Shown here one piece after another: positions 34,341 through 44,097 of a DNA stretch of 64,000 nt. Source of the stretch: Pontibacillus sp. HMF3514. Its GTDB lineage: Bacteria; Bacillota; Bacilli; Bacillales; BH030062. The notes beneath the pieces were generated by a model. The model had not been told where the DNA came from, searched no databases, and saw only the letters and a program-made list of their open reading frames with translations. The stretch lies in NCBI RefSeq assembly GCF_009858175.1, contig NZ_CP047393.1, positions 1,550,001 through 1,614,000 on the forward strand, in the 5' to 3' direction. Both the position numbers and the translations under genes were made by a program. Within the stretch, counting starts at the first letter, position 1; every line of letters starts with the position of its first letter.

Positions 34341-36293
34341 TTGAAACTAGATGAATTTTTTGTCACCGGTGATCCGTTAATCTATGGAGCTGATGTGTCT
34401 ATCATCCTATCCATGATTGGAATTGTCTTCGTTTTAACGAAATATAAAAAATGGGGATGGCTCTGGAAAGAATGGCTCACGACAGTTGACCATAAAAAAT
34501 TAGGCATTATGTACATCCTTTCAGCTGTACTTATGCTATTTCGAGGCGGAGTTGATGCACTTTTAATGCGTGCACAGCTAACCATGCCTGAAGCTGAATT
34601 TTTGGACTCCACACACTACAATGAAATTTTTACAACGCACGGAACTATCATGATTATTTTCATGGCTATGCCATTCTTAATTGGCCTTATGAACGTGGTT
34701 GTACCCTTACAAATTGGAGCAAGAGACGTTGCTTATCCATTCTTGAATGCCGTCAGCTTTTGGACATTCTTCATGGGTGCCATGCTCTTTAATATATCCT
34801 TCGTTATCGGAGGCTCACCTGAAGCGGGGTGGACATCTTACGTACCGCTAGCAGGAAATGAGCTAAGTCCTGGACCAGGGCAAAACTATTACTTACTCGG
34901 TCTACAGGTGGCCGGAATTGGTACGTTATTAACGGGGATAAACTTCCTTGTTACGATTTTAAAAATGCGTGCACCTGGTATGACATTGATGCGTATGCCG
35001 ATGTTCACGTGGTCGAGTGCGATTACATGTATTATTATTATTTTCGCATTCCCCGTCTTAACTGTAGCGCTAGCGCTTATGACACTTGACCGTATTTTTG
35101 AAACACATTTCTTCACAATGGTGGATGGCGGAATGCCGATGCTTTGGGCGAACTTGTTCTGGTTATGGGGTCACCCTGAAGTGTATATCGTTATCCTACC
35201 TGCCTTTGGTATTTTCTCAGAGGTTATCTCAACGTTTTCACGAAAAAATCTATTTGGTTATAAAGCTATGGTTTATTCCATGGTTATCATTGCAGCACTA
35301 AGTTTCGTTGTATGGGTACATCACTTCTTTACCATGGGTGCTGATGCAAGTGTAAACTCATTCTTCTCTGTTACAACAATGGCGATATCCATACCAACGG
35401 GTGTTAAAGTCTTTAACTGGCTCTTTACTATGTATAAAGGGCGGATCAAGATTAACACAGCCATGCTTTGGTCATTAGCCTTTATTCCGAACTTTGTTAT
35501 CGGTGGTGTAACAGGGGTTATGCTTGCTATGGCAGCAGCTGACTATCAGTATCACAATACCTACTTCCTTGTAGCACACTTCCACTATGTGTTGATCTCT
35601 GGAACGGTATTTGCTTGTTTCTCAGGATTGTATTACTGGTATCCTAAACTATTTAATCACAAATTAAATGAGAGATTAGGAAAGTGGAGTTTTTGGTTAT
35701 TCATGATCGGATTCAACGTATGTTTCTTCCCTATGTATTTCTTAGGGTTCGCAGGTATGCCACGTCGTGTTCACACATACGCAGAAGGATCTGGATGGTT
35801 CGAACTGAACGCAGTTGCTTCAGTCGGTGGCGTCATGATGGGAATCGGCTTTGTTATTCTAGTTTATAATATCTATTACTCTATTCGTTACGAGCCTAGA
35901 TTGACAACAGGCGATCCATGGGATGCACGTAACCTAGAATGGGCAACACCTTCACCAGTTCCGTACTACAACTTTGCAAAAATTCCTGAGGTTCGTGGAC
36001 TAGATGAATTCTGGCGTATGAAGCAAGAGGGTAAGAAAGACCTTGATCTTAAGAAAGACAAGCTTGAACCAATTCATATGCCTGACTACTCAGGAGTTCC
36101 TGTTATTATGTCTACATTTTTATTTATCTCAGGTTTCGGTCTTGTATTTGAATGGATGTGGATGGGGATTGCTGGTGCTATAGGCGTTGTCATTACGATG
36201 ATTATGCGTTCCTTTGATCCTGATGAAGGCTATCATGTTGAAGTAGAAGAGATAAAAGAAATTGAAGAAAATGTTCGTAGAGAGGAGGCGTAA
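34341..36293 (+). CDS. qoxB: Cytochrome aa3 quinol oxidase subunit I
   Basis: A 650-residue catalytic subunit with about 14-15 membrane helices. It reduces oxygen to water with electrons from menaquinol and pumps protons. Haem and CuB ligands are visible: His in TTHGTIMI (low-spin haem), the [11 protein letters not shown] motif with the cross-linked His-Tyr pair, the HH pair in [10 protein letters not shown], and the HFHYVL His ligands. The start is TTG after GGAGGCGG, 18 bases past qoxA. Confidence 0.95.
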   Translation: MKLDEFFVTGDPLIYGADVSIILSMIGIVFVLTKYKKWGWLWKEWLTTVDHKKLGIMYILSAVLMLFRGGVDALLMRAQLTMPEAEFLDSTHYNEIFTTHGTIMIIFMAMPFLIGLMNVVVPLQIGARDVAYPFLNAVSFWTFFMGAMLFNISFVIGGSPEAGWTSYVPLAGNELSPGPGQNYYLLGLQVAGIGTLLTGINFLVTILKMRAPGMTLMRMPMFTWSSAITCIIIIFAFPVLTVALALMTLDRIFETHFFTMVDGGMPMLWANLFWLWGHPEVYIVILPAFGIFSEVISTFSRKNLFGYKAMVYSMVIIAALSFVVWVHHFFTMGADASVNSFFSVTTMAISIPTGVKVFNWLFTMYKGRIKINTAMLWSLAFIPNFVIGGVTGVMLAMAAADYQYHNTYFLVAHFHYVLISGTVFACFSGLYYWYPKLFNHKLNERLGKWSFWLFMIGFNVCFFPMYFLGFAGMPRRVHTYAEGSGWFELNAVASVGGVMMGIGFVILVYNIYYSIRYEPRLTTGDPWDARNLEWATPSPVPYYNFAKIPEVRGLDEFWRMKQEGKKDLDLKKDKLEPIHMPDYSGVPVIMSTFLFISGFGLVFEWMWMGIAGAIGVVITMIMRSFDPDEGYHVEVEEIKEIEENVRREEA

Positions 36294-36296
36294 GAC

Positions 36297-36908
36297 ATGG
36301 GACACACAGAAGCAATTGATCCAAACAAACCATTAGAATATCAAACCGAAAAAAGTCGATTAAACATTCTAGGTTTCTGGATTTTCCTTGGAGCTGAGGT
36401 AGCACTTTTTGCGACATTATTTGCTACGTATTTTGTTCTGACCGGTAGACTTGCAGATGGACCAGGTCCTGGTGAGTTATTTGAAATCAAAGGTGTTTTG
36501 ATTGAGACGTTTATCCTTTTAACAAGTAGTTTCACGTGTGGAATTGCAATTCATGAAATGAGAAGAGGAAGTAAGAAAGGATTAATGATCTGGTTCGGCC
36601 TTACGCTTCTTCTCGGGTTAGGCTTTCTTTACTTTGAGATAGAAGAGTTTATCCACTATGTACATGAGGGTGCTACAATCCAAACAAGTGCATTTTGGTC
36701 TAGTTTCTTTACTTTACTAGGGACGCACGGTGCACACGTGTCACTTGGTATCGGGTGGATGATTATGATTTTGATTCAAGTTGCACGTCATGGTTTAAAT
36801 ACTACAACAACAAGAAAAGCCTTTATCATTTCCCTATATTGGCACTTCCTTGATGTTGTCTGGATCTTTATCTTCACAGGCGTGTATTTAATGGGGATGG
36901 TGATGTAA
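36297..36908 (+). CDS. qoxC: Cytochrome aa3 quinol oxidase subunit III
   Basis: A 203-residue subunit with five membrane helices, characteristic of the shorter quinol-oxidase form of subunit III. The conserved LGFWIFLGAEVALFATLFATY and GTHGAHVSLGIGWM stretches are present. It stabilises proton pumping by subunit I. It begins 3 bases after qoxB and ends 1 base before qoxD, so the genes are translationally close. The start is ATG after GAGAGGAGG. Confidence 0.95.
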   Translation: MGHTEAIDPNKPLEYQTEKSRLNILGFWIFLGAEVALFATLFATYFVLTGRLADGPGPGELFEIKGVLIETFILLTSSFTCGIAIHEMRRGSKKGLMIWFGLTLLLGLGFLYFEIEEFIHYVHEGATIQTSAFWSSFFTLLGTHGAHVSLGIGWMIMILIQVARHGLNTTTTRKAFIISLYWHFLDVVWIFIFTGVYLMGMVM

Positions 36909-36909
36909 T

Positions 36910-37215
36910 ATGGCAGGAAACAGTCACAATAAATTTCCGTGGAATCACGTTTTAGGATTTATTTTTTCGATTGTTTTAACGTTAATCGCTGTGTGGGCAG
37001 CTTTATATTCAAGCCTATCTTTAACAGCTATCGTATGGACAATCGTTACCTTGGCACTTCTTCAAGCTGCTGTACAATTATTTATGTTCATGCACATTGG
37101 AGAAGGAGAAGGAAAAGCACAAAAAGGTACGATTTATTTCAGTGCTTTCATCGCTGTTGTAATCGTAGCTGGATCCATTTGGGTTATGAACGCGATGATG
37201 CATTCTATGATGTAA
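36910..37215 (+). CDS. qoxD: Cytochrome aa3 quinol oxidase subunit IV
   Basis: A 101-residue small subunit with three membrane helices (about 15-35, 45-65 and 77-97) and the typical Bacillus QoxD sequence NKFPWNHVLGFIFSIVLT and FMFMHIGEGEG. It closes the qox operon and is followed by a strong terminator and then repeat copy C. Confidence 0.93.
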   Translation: MAGNSHNKFPWNHVLGFIFSIVLTLIAVWAALYSSLSLTAIVWTIVTLALLQAAVQLFMFMHIGEGEGKAQKGTIYFSAFIAVVIVAGSIWVMNAMMHSMM

Positions 37216-37219
37216 GTTT

Positions 37220-37253
37220 AAAAGAGCTTGGAATATTCCAAGCTCTTTTTTTC
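37220..37253 (+). terminator. Terminator of the qox operon
   Basis: AAAGAGCTTGGAAT and ATTCCAAGCTCTTT arms with seven T. It ends about 20 bases before repeat copy C. Confidence 0.9.
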
Positions 37254-37273
37254 TTTTAAAGTGTGATTTATTT

Positions 37274-37930
37274 CATTAAAGCCACCTTATCTGGAAGACT
37301 TGGAATCGAGATAATGTGCGTATGGTTCCGTTGCTTTTGTGAGAGTTAGGGGTTCAGTGAAACGGCAATACTCCTGCGGAAGACCAGCTGAGCCTCCTCG
37401 TTCACTACGTTCTCTGTGGGGTCGCATCTGCCCTTTCTACCGCGGGAGTTTGCCGTTTCCCTCACCCCTTTGCTTTTATGGAGATTAACGGACCCTAGTT
37501 ACTTGAGATCTAAACGTTACGGACATCGGTTCCGTTATTTTGAACTTTTAAGGCATTTCGAGAGTCGTTACGGACATATGGTACCTTATTTATGACAAAT
37601 TGGGCTTTTTCAATGTGATTTGATGCAAATAACGGAATAAATGTCCGTAAGAAAGTCATTTTAAGGTCAAATAACGGAACAATTGTCCGCAAGCATTTCC
37701 TCACATTATCGCTGCGGTTCCGTTAATCACCATTCGGCTAAGGTGGGCTTGGGAACGGGTTGACTCCTCCGGGAAAACGGGCGAGCGAGACCCCGCAAGA
37801 AGCGTAGCGGATGAGGAGGCTCGATCGTTCGTCCGGGGAAAGCAACCCGTTCCCAAGCCCACCGTACTCCACAATAGCAACGGAACCGCCTCTCTCACTA
37901 AAACAGTTATTCCACATAACTGCCATATAA
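37274..37930 (-). repeat. Composite intergenic repeat element, copy C (inverted)
   Basis: About 657 bases in the orientation opposite to A, B and D. Its AAGG(T)GGCTTTAATG end is at the left and its TATATGGCAG end at the right. It keeps the perfect 20-bp inner stem of the GC-rich module (37742-37862 region) and ACGGACAT-type motifs in the centre. Its right-end module is shorter and more diverged than in the other copies. It lies between the qox terminator and the terminator of the convergent small membrane protein gene. Confidence 0.88.
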
Positions 37931-38026
37931 AGGAATAAAAACATACTCTCTTCATTGGCAGTGTGTTGATTATAAAAGGCAATAATTCATCACAATCATA
38001 ATCCTGATATCTCCATAATAAAAATA

Positions 38027-38051
38027 ACCGAGACTGCTTTAGCTCGGTTAC
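38027..38051 (-). terminator. Terminator of the small membrane protein gene
   Basis: TAACCGAG and CTCGGTTA arms; T5 on the minus-strand side. Confidence 0.75.
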
Positions 38052-38065
38052 CAACTTAATTATGT

Positions 38066-38359
38066 TTATGAAGTTCGACTAACAGCTTTAGACATATCAT
38101 CTAATTTTCCACGCATTTTTGAATCATTGACTAAACCAACAACCAGACCTGCATGTGCATAAAGAATGTTTATGACAAGTAGGGAGAGTGATAGTCCGTA
38201 TATGATTGGGTGCACAGTTAAGGCTCCGATTTCAATAATCAAAAAGCTCCACATTCCTACGATAAGTGGCAGTTGAATGATCGCCATTTTTCGGTATTCA
38301 ATCCATAGAAATAGTGGGGTGAATGTTGCAAAAAGCGCATAAACCATCAATACATCCAT
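38066..38359 (-). CDS. Small membrane protein of unknown function
   Basis: A 97-residue protein with three predicted membrane segments (about 3-22, 27-45 and 52-75) and a basic cytoplasmic tail (DSKMRGKLDDMSKAVSR). The ATG at 38359 follows AAGGAG at 8 bases; a GTG three codons upstream overlaps that site. It is divergent from the bd-type oxidase genes, and the shared upstream region carries TTGTGA repeats. It may be linked to respiration, but no family is recognised. Confidence 0.65.
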   Translation of the reverse strand: MDVLMVYALFATFTPLFLWIEYRKMAIIQLPLIVGMWSFLIIEIGALTVHPIIYGLSLSLLVINILYAHAGLVVGLVNDSKMRGKLDDMSKAVSRTS

Positions 38360-38529
38360 ATCAAACACTCCTTAATGTTTGTGACAAAATTGTGAACATT
38401 TCTTAATCCCTACTATACCAGTATCGATTAACAATGAAAACCCTTACATAAAAATTTTGTTAATAATTGAAAGTACAAAAGGCTTGTTCAAAGATTCATA
38501 GGTTCGTATACTCGAAGTACAGAAAAAGT

Positions 38530-38547
38530 TTGTGAAGTATGTCACAA
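38530..38547. promoter_or_regulatory. Candidate Rex operator
   Basis: TTGTGAAGTATGTCACAA fits the Rex palindrome TTGTGAA-N4-TTCACAA with a single mismatch in the right arm. It stands 133 bases before the bd-type oxidase gene. Rex represses bd oxidase and fermentation genes when the NADH/NAD ratio is low. Extra half-sites TTGTGAC and TTGTGAA lie at about 38377-38395. Confidence 0.55.
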
Positions 38548-38679
38548 AAGTGTCATGATCTTCGGAACACAAAACAAATCACAGCGTTTATACTGTACTC
38601 ATAGTGGATATAGGAGAAAGAATGAACAATCAGATATGAAATGAATTTAACTAGATAAAAATTGAAGGGGGTTGCGGGT

Positions 38680-40035
38680 ATGATGGGATTGGATAGTGTC
38701 ATAATGAGTCGAATGTTGACCTCATTAACGCTGGCATTTCACATAATTTTCGCTACAGTCGGTGTAGGAATTCCAGTTATGGTATCCATAGCAGAATTCA
38801 TTGGAATCAAAAAGAAAGATGCCCACTACACCTTGCTAGCTCGACGCTGGACTAGAGGATTTGTCATTACTGTTGCTGTAGGTGTTGTAACGGGTACAGC
38901 AATTGGTCTGCAATTATCCTTATTATGGCCAAGCTTTATGCAGGTCGCAGGAAATGTGATCAGTTTACCTTTATTTTTAGAAACATTCGCGTTTTTCTTT
39001 GAAGCGATCTTCTTAGGCGCTTATTTATATACTTGGGACCGATTTAAAAACCCAATTTATCACTGGTTACTATCGATTCCTATTATTATTGGGTCAAGCA
39101 TGTCTGCCTTTTTCATCACAACAGTAAATGCATTTATGAATACACCACAAGGTTTTGAACTAGAGGGGCGAACGATCACATCAATTGATCCACTTGCTGC
39201 TATGTTTAACCCTGCGACGCCAACAAAAGTGTTCCATGTAATTTCATCAAGTTATTTAACTTCAGCTGCCATTCTAGCAGCGATCACAGCTTTTTATATT
39301 ATAAAGAAAAAAGCAACACCTTATCATAAGAAAGCTTTAAAACTAACGATGATGGCTACGTTCATCTTTGCTATTACTACTGCAGTAGCAGGGGACTTAT
39401 CAGCAAAATTCCTTGCTAAAGAACAACCTGAAAAACTAGCTGCTGCTGAATGGCACTTTGAAACAGAAAAGGGAGCAGACCTTATCCTCTTTGGAACATT
39501 GAATGAAGAGAATGAAGTAGAAAATGCCATTCGCATACCAAATGCATTAAGCTTTCTTGCGCATGGATCATTTGATAGTGAGGTGAAGGGCTTAGATAAA
39601 ATTGAGGAAGATGTAACACCGCCATTATGGATCCACTATATGTTTGATCTTATGGTTATGCTTGGAATGTATACTATGGGTGTGTCGTTCCTATATATTG
39701 TACTTTCCAAGTTGAAAAGGTGGAATGAAAATAATAAATGGTTACTGTGGTTAATCGTTCTCAATGGACCTTTTGCCATGCTTGCGATTGAATTTGGTTG
39801 GATCTTTGCGGAAGTTGGTCGTCAACCATGGATCCTAAGAGGTTATATGAAAGTAGCAGAAGGGGCAACCACATCTCCTCATGTGGACTGGATGTTCCTA
39901 TTGTTTCTAGGGCTATATATTTTACTAGGCGTATTTTGTGTGACTGTTCTACGTAAGTTATTCCGTCATAATCCAGTAGAGTTAGAGCTTGAACAACGTT
40001 ATCCGAACATCTCGAATAGAGGTGATGATGAATGA
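38680..40035 (+). CDS. cydA: Cytochrome bd-type quinol oxidase subunit I
   Basis: A 451-residue membrane protein with about nine helices. It carries the cytochrome bd subunit I hallmarks: the N-terminal His in TLAFHIIFATVG, the GRQPWILRGYM block after a short Q-loop, and the FLETFAFFFEAIFLGAYLY helix. The short Q-loop and sequence resemble the YthA/CIO-like branch and not classical B. subtilis CydA. The ATG at 38680 is chosen because GAAGGGGG lies 8-9 bases upstream. A Rex-like site suggests induction under low oxygen. Confidence 0.9.
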   Translation: MMGLDSVIMSRMLTSLTLAFHIIFATVGVGIPVMVSIAEFIGIKKKDAHYTLLARRWTRGFVITVAVGVVTGTAIGLQLSLLWPSFMQVAGNVISLPLFLETFAFFFEAIFLGAYLYTWDRFKNPIYHWLLSIPIIIGSSMSAFFITTVNAFMNTPQGFELEGRTITSIDPLAAMFNPATPTKVFHVISSSYLTSAAILAAITAFYIIKKKATPYHKKALKLTMMATFIFAITTAVAGDLSAKFLAKEQPEKLAAAEWHFETEKGADLILFGTLNEENEVENAIRIPNALSFLAHGSFDSEVKGLDKIEEDVTPPLWIHYMFDLMVMLGMYTMGVSFLYIVLSKLKRWNENNKWLLWLIVLNGPFAMLAIEFGWIFAEVGRQPWILRGYMKVAEGATTSPHVDWMFLLFLGLYILLGVFCVTVLRKLFRHNPVELELEQRYPNISNRGDDE

Positions 40036-41045
40036 GTTATGAATTGATCGGAATAACCGTACTATGGATTTTTCTTTATGGTTATTTAATTGTAGCGTCG
40101 ATTGATTTTGGCGCAGGCTTCTTTGCTTACTATGCTAAAATCACCAAGCAGGATCATATCATCAATAAGCTAATCTCTAGGTATCTATCACCTGTATGGG
40201 AAGTAACCAACGTGTTTTTCGTATTTTTCTTCGTAGGTTTAGTTGGGTTCTTTCCGGATGCTGCGTATTATTATGGTCAAACGCTACTGATACCAGGTAG
40301 TATAGCCATCGTGCTACTGGCGATCCGTGGTTCCTTCTATGCATTCGAAAACTATGGATCGAAAAAAAGTTCAACCTATATGTTTTTGTATGGTGCAACA
40401 GGGTTGTTAATTCCAGCTTCACTTTCAACAGCCCTCACCATTTCTGAGGGAGGCTTTATTGAAGAATCGAATGGACAGGTTCGTTTGTTAACCCAAGAGC
40501 TTCTTACAAGCCCTTATTCTTGGAGTGTAGTATTCCTGGCGATCGTTTCAGTGTTATTTATCTCAGCTGCATTTTTAACGTTTTACGCAAATCGTGCAAA
40601 TGATAAGCCAGCCTTAGAATTAATGAGGAAGTATACATTGTTCTGGAGTTCACCGACGATCATAGCTTCGTTAACAACGTTCATTGCTATGAGTCAGCAT
40701 AATCAACGTCATTTCGAAAATATGCTTGATTTATGGTGGATGTTTGGCTTGTCGGTAGCGTTTTTCTTAGGAGCTATATTCTTCATTTATCAACAGAAGC
40801 GTTTTGGTTTAGCCTTTATTATGGTGATGTTCCAGTTCTTCTTTGCCTTCTTTGGATATGGAGCAGGACATCTACCGTACTTGCTAGATCCATTCATTAC
40901 AATTGAGAGCAGTGTTGTGAACGATACAATGGGCTTGGCATTAGTTATTGCCTTTATCGCAGGACTATTCTTGTTAATTCCATCACTGATCCTTCTCATG
41001 CGTATGTTCCTGTTTGATGCGGATTATGTAAAAGGTAAGAAATAA
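40032..41045 (+). CDS. cydB: Cytochrome bd-type quinol oxidase subunit II
   Basis: A 337-residue subunit with eight or nine membrane helices. It overlaps the subunit I gene by four bases (ATGA), a sign of translational coupling. The N-terminal YLIVASIDFGAGFFAYY and the SPVWEVTNVFFVFFFVG segments are typical of CydB/AppB proteins. Subunit II stabilises the haem-bearing subunit. No cydCD assembly genes are adjacent, unlike the B. subtilis cydABCD operon; the ythAB-type pair also lacks them. Confidence 0.9.
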   Translation: MSYELIGITVLWIFLYGYLIVASIDFGAGFFAYYAKITKQDHIINKLISRYLSPVWEVTNVFFVFFFVGLVGFFPDAAYYYGQTLLIPGSIAIVLLAIRGSFYAFENYGSKKSSTYMFLYGATGLLIPASLSTALTISEGGFIEESNGQVRLLTQELLTSPYSWSVVFLAIVSVLFISAAFLTFYANRANDKPALELMRKYTLFWSSPTIIASLTTFIAMSQHNQRHFENMLDLWWMFGLSVAFFLGAIFFIYQQKRFGLAFIMVMFQFFFAFFGYGAGHLPYLLDPFITIESSVVNDTMGLALVIAFIAGLFLLIPSLILLMRMFLFDADYVKGKK

Positions 41046-41052
41046 ATGACAG

Positions 41053-41091
41053 AAGGAAACTTTGGGTTCTTTTGCCCAGGTTTCCTTTTTC
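41053..41091 (+). terminator. Terminator of the bd-type oxidase genes
   Basis: GGAAAC(TT)TGGG and CCCAGGTTTCC arms with T5. Confidence 0.7.
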
Positions 41092-41145
41092 TTTTTGTAT
41101 ATGATAGACTTATGAAAGTAATCGAGAATGATGGGGGATAGTGGT

Positions 41146-41817
41146 ATGAAGAAAGAATATGCCGTTATTGGGCTAGGCCGTTTTGGTGGATCGATTTGTA
41201 AAGAATTGAGTCGTGAAGGTATGGAAGTACTAGCCATCGATGTTGATGAAGATAAAGTAAATGAATATAAAGATATTGCTTCACACGCCGTTATTGCAGA
41301 TTCTACGGATGAGAGTGTGTTGAAAGAACTTGGGATACGTAACATTGATCACGTAATCGTTGCCATCGGTGATAACATTCAAGCGAGTATTCTAAGCACG
41401 CTTATGCTTAAAGAACTTGGTATTAAGAAAATCACGGTTAAGGCACAAAACGATTATCATGAAAAAGTATTAAATAAAATCGGAGCTGACCAAGTTGTTC
41501 ACCCTGAGCGAGATATGGGTAAACGAATTGCTCACAATATCATTTCGAACAACGTATTGGATTACTTAGAGCTTTCTGATGATCACTCTGTGGTTGAGGT
41601 GAAAGCAGGGGAGAAGATGATCGGTAAAACATTAGTGGACTTGGATATCCGCGCTCGTTATGGCTGTAACGTTGTAGCCATAAAGCGTGACAGAGAAATC
41701 AATGTCTCCCCAATGGCAACAGAAACTATAGTAGAAGGTGACATTCTAATCATTATTGGTGAGGACAAAGACATTTCTCGATTTGAGAAGCATTTAGTCG
41801 TTGAAGATGATGATTAA
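41146..41817 (+). CDS. ktrC: Potassium channel gating subunit KtrC (RCK protein)
   Basis: A 223-residue cytosolic protein that gates a Ktr-type potassium transporter. An RCK_N nucleotide-binding fold (GLGRFGGSI, then VLAIDVDEDKVNEY) is followed at about 140 by an RCK_C domain (VVEVKAGEKMIGKTLVDLDIR). The family binds ATP/ADP and cyclic di-AMP. Strings such as STDESVLKELG and VKAQNDYHEKVL match B. subtilis KtrC closely from memory, and it neighbours rnjA there too. The ATG at 41146 is used; the earlier ATG at 41128 would leave a poor site. Confidence 0.92.
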   Translation: MKKEYAVIGLGRFGGSICKELSREGMEVLAIDVDEDKVNEYKDIASHAVIADSTDESVLKELGIRNIDHVIVAIGDNIQASILSTLMLKELGIKKITVKAQNDYHEKVLNKIGADQVVHPERDMGKRIAHNIISNNVLDYLELSDDHSVVEVKAGEKMIGKTLVDLDIRARYGCNVVAIKRDREINVSPMATETIVEGDILIIIGEDKDISRFEKHLVVEDDD

Positions 41818-41824
41818 ACTCGTA

Positions 41825-41856
41825 ACGCTTAGCTCTTTTTAGGGCTAGGCGTTTTG
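41825..41856 (+). terminator. Terminator of ktrC
   Basis: AACGCTTAGCTC and GGGCTAGGCGTT arms (G-U pairs) with a T run. Confidence 0.7.
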
Positions 41857-41941
41857 TTTATGGAATAAAGATCAAGCACCTCTTCTTGATAAGTACGTAT
41901 ATGAACAACTAAAAGTGACTGTTCTAATAATAGAGCATAAT

Positions 41942-41975
41942 AAAAATCCCATGTCGTTATGACATGGGATTTTTG
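41942..41975. terminator. Bidirectional terminator, mainly of rnjA
   Basis: AAAAATCCCATGTC and GACATGGGATTTTT arms around GTTAT; T-rich on both strands. Confidence 0.88.
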
Positions 41976-41996
41976 TATAGGAAGGAGAACGTAATC

Positions 41997-43664
41997 TTAC
42001 ACTTCCATAATGATTGGCAGAATCATTGGTTTGCGCTTTGTTTTTTCATAAAGGAAAGGAGCAATGGTATCTGTGATCTCATTTTTAATCTCAGACCATT
42101 GAGTTGTGCGGCGTTCCATGACTTTGTCTAAATGTTTTGCCACAATTTTTTGTGCTTCGTTGATCAGGTCTTCTGATTCGCGCATATAAACGAACCCACG
42201 GGAAATGATGTCTGGTCCGGCAGCAATTTTGAACTCTTTCATGTTGATGCTAACAACAACCATTACAAGGCCTTCTTCGGAAAGAATGCGACGATCTCTT
42301 AAAACAATGTTTCCAATGTCACCGACTCCACTTCCGTCTACATAAACAGAGCCAGAAGGTATTTTACCAGCGATCATTGCATTATCTTTACCGAGGGCTA
42401 GAACGTCACCGTTATCCATGATAAAGCAGTTACTTGGATCCATTTCAATATCTTGAGCTAAATGGGTATGCATTTTTAACATACGGTATTCACCGTGTAT
42501 TGGCATAAAGTACTTCGGTTGGATTAAGCGAAGCATCAGCTTCTGCTCCTGCTGACCACCGTGACCAGATGTGTGGATATCATTTAGAGATCCGTGAATC
42601 ACTTCTGCGCCAGCACGATAAAGCATGTTGATCACTCGACTTACGCTCACTGTATTACCCGGAATTGGGGAAGATGAGAATACAACCGTATCACCAGGAA
42701 TAATCTGAATTTGACGGTGAGTACCATTTGCAATACGGGATAGGGCAGCCATAGGCTCTCCTTGAGACCCAGTACATAAAATGGTTACTTCATGACTTGG
42801 TAAACGGTTAATTTGAGAATGATCAATAAACGTATCTTTTGGAGCGTTGATATAACCGAGCTCCAAACCAATATTAATAGATGCTTCCATACTACGTCCA
42901 AAAACGGCTACTTTTCGACCATGTTGCACCGAGGCTTCTACGACTTGTTGAAGCCTATGGATGTTTGATGCAAATGTAGCAAAGATAACGCGTCCTTTAA
43001 CTTTGCCGAAAATGTCATTAATACTTTCGCCTACGCGTCGTTCAGACATCGTAAACTCAGGTATTTCACTGTTTGTACTATCTGAAAGGAGGCATAGCAC
43101 GCCTTCTTTACCAATTTCAGCCATCTTTTGAAGGTTTGCTGGTTCTCCAACAGGCGTGAAATCAAATTTGAAATCTCCAGTATGAACTACGTTTCCTGGA
43201 GGGGTTTTTACAACGATACCGAAGGAGTCAGGAATACTGTGTGTTGTACGGAAGAAAGTCACAGATGTTTTACGGAATTTCACCACTTCATCCTCTTCAA
43301 TGGAATGAAGTTTTGCATTTCGTAAAAGGCCGTGCTCTTCCAGTTTATTTCGAATAAGTCCGATCGCTAATTTTCCACCATAAATCGGAATGTTCATCTC
43401 TCTTAAAAGATAAGGAATTCCGCCAATGTGGTCTTCGTGTCCATGAGTAATAAATAAGCCTTTAATTTTATCTTGGTTTTGCACTAAATAGGTGTAATCT
43501 GGAATTACGTAATCGATTCCCAGTAATTCATCTTCTGGGAACTTAATACCGGCATCGATAAGGATGATTTCATCCTGGAATTGCACACCGTACGTATTTT
43601 TTCCGATTTCCCCTAGACCGCCGAGTGCAAATACAGCAGTCTGATCATTTTTTACGAATTTCAT
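41997..43664 (-). CDS. rnjA: Ribonuclease J1
   Basis: A 555-residue metallo-beta-lactamase/beta-CASP nuclease with 5'-3' exo- and endonuclease activity, essential for RNA turnover in bacilli. The zinc motif is HGHEDHIGG at about 74-82. Further ligands are in [10 protein letters not shown] and in the beta-CASP region, with [10 protein letters not shown] and HTSGHG. The C-terminal domain runs from about 450. It lies 3 bases after rpoY on the same strand, as in B. subtilis. The start is ATG. Confidence 0.97.
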   Translation of the reverse strand: MKFVKNDQTAVFALGGLGEIGKNTYGVQFQDEIILIDAGIKFPEDELLGIDYVIPDYTYLVQNQDKIKGLFITHGHEDHIGGIPYLLREMNIPIYGGKLAIGLIRNKLEEHGLLRNAKLHSIEEDEVVKFRKTSVTFFRTTHSIPDSFGIVVKTPPGNVVHTGDFKFDFTPVGEPANLQKMAEIGKEGVLCLLSDSTNSEIPEFTMSERRVGESINDIFGKVKGRVIFATFASNIHRLQQVVEASVQHGRKVAVFGRSMEASINIGLELGYINAPKDTFIDHSQINRLPSHEVTILCTGSQGEPMAALSRIANGTHRQIQIIPGDTVVFSSSPIPGNTVSVSRVINMLYRAGAEVIHGSLNDIHTSGHGGQQEQKLMLRLIQPKYFMPIHGEYRMLKMHTHLAQDIEMDPSNCFIMDNGDVLALGKDNAMIAGKIPSGSVYVDGSGVGDIGNIVLRDRRILSEEGLVMVVVSINMKEFKIAAGPDIISRGFVYMRESEDLINEAQKIVAKHLDKVMERRTTQWSEIKNEITDTIAPFLYEKTKRKPMILPIIMEV

Positions 43665-43667
43665 CTG

Positions 43668-43877
43668 TTAGATACTCTCCACTTGGAAATCTTCAGATTG
43701 TTTTTCGTATTTTAGATGATCTTCATCTAAGGCTTGGATATACTCAATGTTTAACTTGCGATCGGCTAATTTTTTACGAACTTCACGTTCTGTTTCGGCT
43801 TCGATATATAAACTTGTTGTCCGTTCACGAACAGGTACTTCTTCTGACCTCTCCTGATAAAGTACTTTAAATATCAT
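43668..43877 (-). CDS. rpoY: RNA polymerase epsilon subunit (RpoY, YkzG)
   Basis: A 69-residue protein of the DUF1447/RpoY family: [20 protein letters not shown] followed by an alternating helix and strand, and a C-terminus rich in acidic residues. Epsilon binds core RNA polymerase near the downstream DNA channel in Firmicutes. It is co-transcribed with rnjA, coupling transcription and decay functions in one operon. The ATG follows GGAGAGATC. Confidence 0.94.
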   Translation of the reverse strand: MIFKVLYQERSEEVPVRERTTSLYIEAETEREVRKKLADRKLNIEYIQALDEDHLKYEKQSEDFQVESI

Positions 43878-43930
43878 GGGTAGATCTCTCCTAACTTGCT
43901 AATAATTTCCGTATTCTTGTCCTGCATCCA

Positions 43931-43960
43931 ATAATAGCACGTTTTTGTTTAGTATGGTAA
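43931..43960 (-). promoter_or_regulatory. Candidate sigma-A promoter of rpoY-rnjA
   Basis: On the minus strand TTACCA, an 18-base spacer and TATTAT, about 55 bases before the rpoY start. Confidence 0.4.
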
Positions 43961-44013
43961 TAATACTTCTTACTTATCCAAGAGAAGGTATGTTCAAACG
44001 ATGTTAACCAAAT

Positions 44014-44097
44014 TTATGCATACGATTTTCGACTCAAGATATCTTTCCAACGATTTTTAAGCTTTTTCTTCAAACGTTTTAACATTATGTCAAACAT
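44014..44097 (-). CDS. Possible 27-residue basic peptide
   Basis: An ORF reading MFDIMLKRLKKKLKNRWKDI and then a short tail, with net charge near +8 and an amphipathic helical pattern. GGGAAGGAG lies directly before the first ATG; using the second ATG, four codons later, spacing is about 12 bases. No family is recognised and it may be a chance ORF. Confidence 0.3.
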   Translation of the reverse strand: MFDIMLKRLKKKLKNRWKDILSRKSYA

